Shown here: one piece after another, positions 61,953 through 64,000 of the stretch | How the letters are laid out: each line of letters starts with the position of its first letter | Numbering within the stretch: the stretch's first letter is position 1 | Assembly (NCBI GenBank): GCA_001516055.1 | Contig: LOEZ01000077.1 | Coordinates: 1 to 64,000, forward strand | DNA: 64,000 nucleotides | Reading direction: 5' to 3' | Source of the DNA: Gracilibacter sp. BRH_c7a | GTDB lineage: Bacteria; Bacillota; Desulfitobacteriia; Desulfitobacteriales; Syntrophobotulaceae | Notes under the pieces: generated by a model | The model's database searches: none | What the model was told of the DNA's origin: nothing | Seen by the model: only the letters and a program-made list of their open reading frames with translations | Made by a program: the position numbers and the translations under genes

Positions 61953-63217
61953 GTGGAGAGGACAAAGAGCAAGTACAAGTCGTAGAATCGAGTTTATTAT
62001 TCGAAACGCATACAATTTGGGTGCTGTTATTATTGCTAGCAGTAGCTATTTGGAATAGGTTTATACCACTAATTATTATAAGTGTGTTTTTATTGGTGTT
62101 ATTTATACTTATCTTAACCTGGAAAAGACTATCTCTAAATAATATTGAGCCGACTCTACAGCTTTCCAAATCGAGATTATTTGTAGATGAGAAATTTCTT
62201 ATATATGCGTCAGTTCATAATGATAAATTTCTTCCATTAGTATGGCTGGAATGGAGTTTCCCCAGTAGTCAAGAAGTTAGGATAGAAGACAGCACAGGCG
62301 ACAGGTTTACTATTCGATTATTATGGTTACTTTCGTTTCAAAAAGTTAAATGGACATCAGAGGGGACAGCTCTCCGACGAGGTGTTTATGATATAGGGCA
62401 AGTAACATTACGTTCCGGAGATGGATTCCGTTTTGCCGAGACAGAACAGACATATACTCTAGAGGGAAAACTATATGTATATCCTAAATTAGTAGATGTC
62501 GATGTTTCGGGTTTTCGTCCTTCAAAGCAGTGGGGAGTAAGAGGGAAGCAAGGCGGATTCATAGAAGACCCTCTGTTAGTAATTGGGATTAGAGAATATC
62601 AATCTGGGGATGAATTAAGGAGATTAAATTGGAGGGCCAGTGTGCGAACTGGAAAATTGCAAACCAATGTTTCACAGCCGGTTGTCATGGAACAACTGCT
62701 TATCTATATAGATGTTCAGGGCTTTATAATTAATGAGAAAAAATATGATAATATAATTAAACAACAAGAATATGTAGCTGTACAAAATGAAAGCTATGAA
62801 TTGTTTCTTTCGCTTATCGCCTCTGTAGCTGTTAAACATAAGGAACAGGGAATCAGCATCGGTTTTGCCAGCAACGGGCTGAACTATATCAATGAAAAGA
62901 TGGTTAATATTCTTCCCAGTAAAAATTTAACTCCCTTTCTAGATCAGCTAGCTCAGATTACTCAACGTCTGGGTGTGCGTGGAATGGGTCCCTTAGATGA
63001 AATGCTGCACAAGGGACAACTAAACATTCCGTTATTTGTTTTCTGTCATCATATTACGGAAGAGCATTATCTGTGGTATCACCAGCATAAACAAAAGCTT
63101 TCAGAGGTATGTTTCTATTATAAGGAAGAAACGGATTACGCTGGACATTTAGCTGCTGTAGCTAAACCTATAGATATGCCGCTAACGTCGATGGCCTCAT
63201 CTGGAAGGGGGTCCTGA
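61949..63217 (+). CDS. DUF58 protein
   Basis: 422 residues. Two N-terminal helices (IWVLLLLLAVAIWNRFIP, LIIISVFLLVLFILILTW), a beta-rich part, and the DUF58 signature YQSGDELRRLNWRASVRTGKL. DUF58 proteins work with a MoxR ATPase in a membrane complex of unknown substrate. The next gene starts two bases after its stop. Confidence 0.92.
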   Translation: MSGEDKEQVQVVESSLLFETHTIWVLLLLLAVAIWNRFIPLIIISVFLLVLFILILTWKRLSLNNIEPTLQLSKSRLFVDEKFLIYASVHNDKFLPLVWLEWSFPSSQEVRIEDSTGDRFTIRLLWLLSFQKVKWTSEGTALRRGVYDIGQVTLRSGDGFRFAETEQTYTLEGKLYVYPKLVDVDVSGFRPSKQWGVRGKQGGFIEDPLLVIGIREYQSGDELRRLNWRASVRTGKLQTNVSQPVVMEQLLIYIDVQGFIINEKKYDNIIKQQEYVAVQNESYELFLSLIASVAVKHKEQGISIGFASNGLNYINEKMVNILPSKNLTPFLDQLAQITQRLGVRGMGPLDEMLHKGQLNIPLFVFCHHITEEHYLWYHQHKQKLSEVCFYYKEETDYAGHLAAVAKPIDMPLTSMASSGRGS

Positions 63218-63219
63218 TT

Positions 63220-64000
63220 ATGGCACAAGTAAAAAGTATATATAAATTATTCATCACCATATTCAGCGAAATTATCTGGGTTTATTATGGGATTGTAATG
63301 TTCACGAGTGTTAAGTGGAATCAGCCGGCATTTTTTGATTTAACGTGGATAATGGTAGCTGGAGTAATAGGATATACTTTGAATAATTTGTTGGTGCAGA
63401 AAAGTAATCAGCTACTCTTTTTTCTAGGAAACATACTAGTCATAGGATTTATAGTTTTACAAAATTGGATAAGTGTAGTTCCAGAAGGAGGCTGGGGTTT
63501 CGGATTAGCGGTAAGTATAGGGCTTAGCTTTATTTTTATCCGTAGTGCTAGATTAGTCTACCGCCAACCTAATCGTCGTGCAATATTACAACATTTTGAA
63601 GGAAATGTGATGTTGTATATTGTGTTTGCTTTTGTATTCACTCTCAATCAATGGACTAACCAAACGTTTCACCTTCTTTTTATAGTTGCTATTGTTAGTA
63701 CTCTCTTGGGGATGATTCTAACATTACAGAACCATGAAGATTCCGAAGATAATCAAATGATTAGAATAATGAAAGTAGGGCAGTCTAAGTGGTTTGCAGG
63801 AATGGTAATTGTTTTATTCATATGTATACCAATCTTTTCATTAGCTTTACTCTTACCTTCAGTAAATCATGTAATATATTCCTTGGGGATGGGTATCTGG
63901 GAAGGTTTTAAATGGCTAGCTCTAAGAATTGATAGTTTTCTAGGTTGGTTATCAAGTTTTATTGACCAACCGGAAATGATAGAAATCCCTGGCACACCGG
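63220..64000 (+). CDS. Polytopic membrane protein, probable transglutaminase-family (partial, cut by right edge)
   Basis: Starts at ATG 63220 (GGAAGGGGG upstream) and stays open to the window end, 260 residues visible. It has several hydrophobic helices (IFSEIIWVYYGIVMF, DLTWIMVAGVIGY, LLFFLGNILVIGFIVL, FHLLFIVAIVSTLLGMIL, WFAGMVIVLFICIPIFSLAL). MoxR-DUF58 operons usually continue with a TgpA-like membrane protein carrying a transglutaminase domain; that domain would lie beyond the edge and is not seen. Confidence 0.75.
   Translation, partial: MAQVKSIYKLFITIFSEIIWVYYGIVMFTSVKWNQPAFFDLTWIMVAGVIGYTLNNLLVQKSNQLLFFLGNILVIGFIVLQNWISVVPEGGWGFGLAVSIGLSFIFIRSARLVYRQPNRRAILQHFEGNVMLYIVFAFVFTLNQWTNQTFHLLFIVAIVSTLLGMILTLQNHEDSEDNQMIRIMKVGQSKWFAGMVIVLFICIPIFSLALLLPSVNHVIYSLGMGIWEGFKWLALRIDSFLGWLSSFIDQPEMIEIPGTP

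Overview
The window looks like a chromosome segment from an anaerobic, probably spore-forming, low-GC Firmicute. The combination of a TAT-exported NiFe hydrogenase with membrane cytochrome b, a pentaheme cytochrome c, a menaquinone operon, a B. subtilis-type sps (spore coat polysaccharide) gene set and a CWB2-anchored amidase fits the Desulfitobacterium/Desulfosporosinus group best. That placement is inference; no rRNA or tRNA gene was seen.

Region 1 (1-7133) is an sps-like nonulosonic-acid / nucleotide-sugar locus. On the minus strand it holds a SpsA-type glycosyltransferase, a UDP-HexNAc 4,6-dehydratase, an epimerase, a DegT/SpsC aminotransferase, an SDR without its catalytic Lys, and an in-frame NeuB/SpsE-SpsF fusion running off the left edge. 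A divergent SpsL/RmlC-like cupin stands opposite. Region 2 (7440-11043) holds an EAL-CBS-GGDEF protein, a soluble MCP-like protein with a C-terminal Cache sensor behind a leader terminator, and the fused remains of an ABC transporter. Region 3 (11319-22522) is an AT-rich surface-glycan export cluster: Wzm/Wzt-type ABC exporter, a methyltransferase/coiled-coil/WsaF-type protein, three more glycosyltransferases, then rmlD-rmlA-rmlB-rmlC-like genes supplying dTDP-L-rhamnose.

Region 4 (22840-37248) carries a small secreted protein, a membrane rhodanese under a CsoR/CstR-like operator, SelO, a membrane diguanylate cyclase, the menaquinone operon menF-D-H-B-E-C plus a hotdog thioesterase, a small membrane protein, a decayed sdpR/sdpI-like pair behind an intact operator, and an MFS transporter. 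Region 5 (37277-48885) has an LUD protein, a secreted deacetylase whose catalytic domain is interrupted by beta-sandwich inserts, a GGDEF protein, a monoglyceride-lipase-like hydrolase, a CWB2/SH3/amidase autolysin, and a TetR-regulated ABC exporter with a two-operator promoter.

Region 6 (48936-53533, minus) is the most unusual. One promoter overlapped by a second copy of the CsoR/CstR-like palindrome leads into an ArsM-like methyltransferase, an unlisted 35-residue Cys-rich peptide gene, a strong intercistronic hairpin, a radical SAM/SPASM-DUF5714 protein and a thioredoxin-thioredoxin reductase fusion; a second tiny Cys-rich protein lies just beyond. The layout resembles a RiPP or thiol/metalloid-handling cassette. 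Region 7 (53547-60658) is the NiFe hydrogenase operon (small, large, cytochrome b, protease), a divergent radical SAM gene, and a second respiratory operon (pentaheme cytochrome c, cytochrome b, a 35-residue membrane protein). Region 8 (60746-64000) is a MoxR-DUF58-membrane protein operon cut by the right edge.
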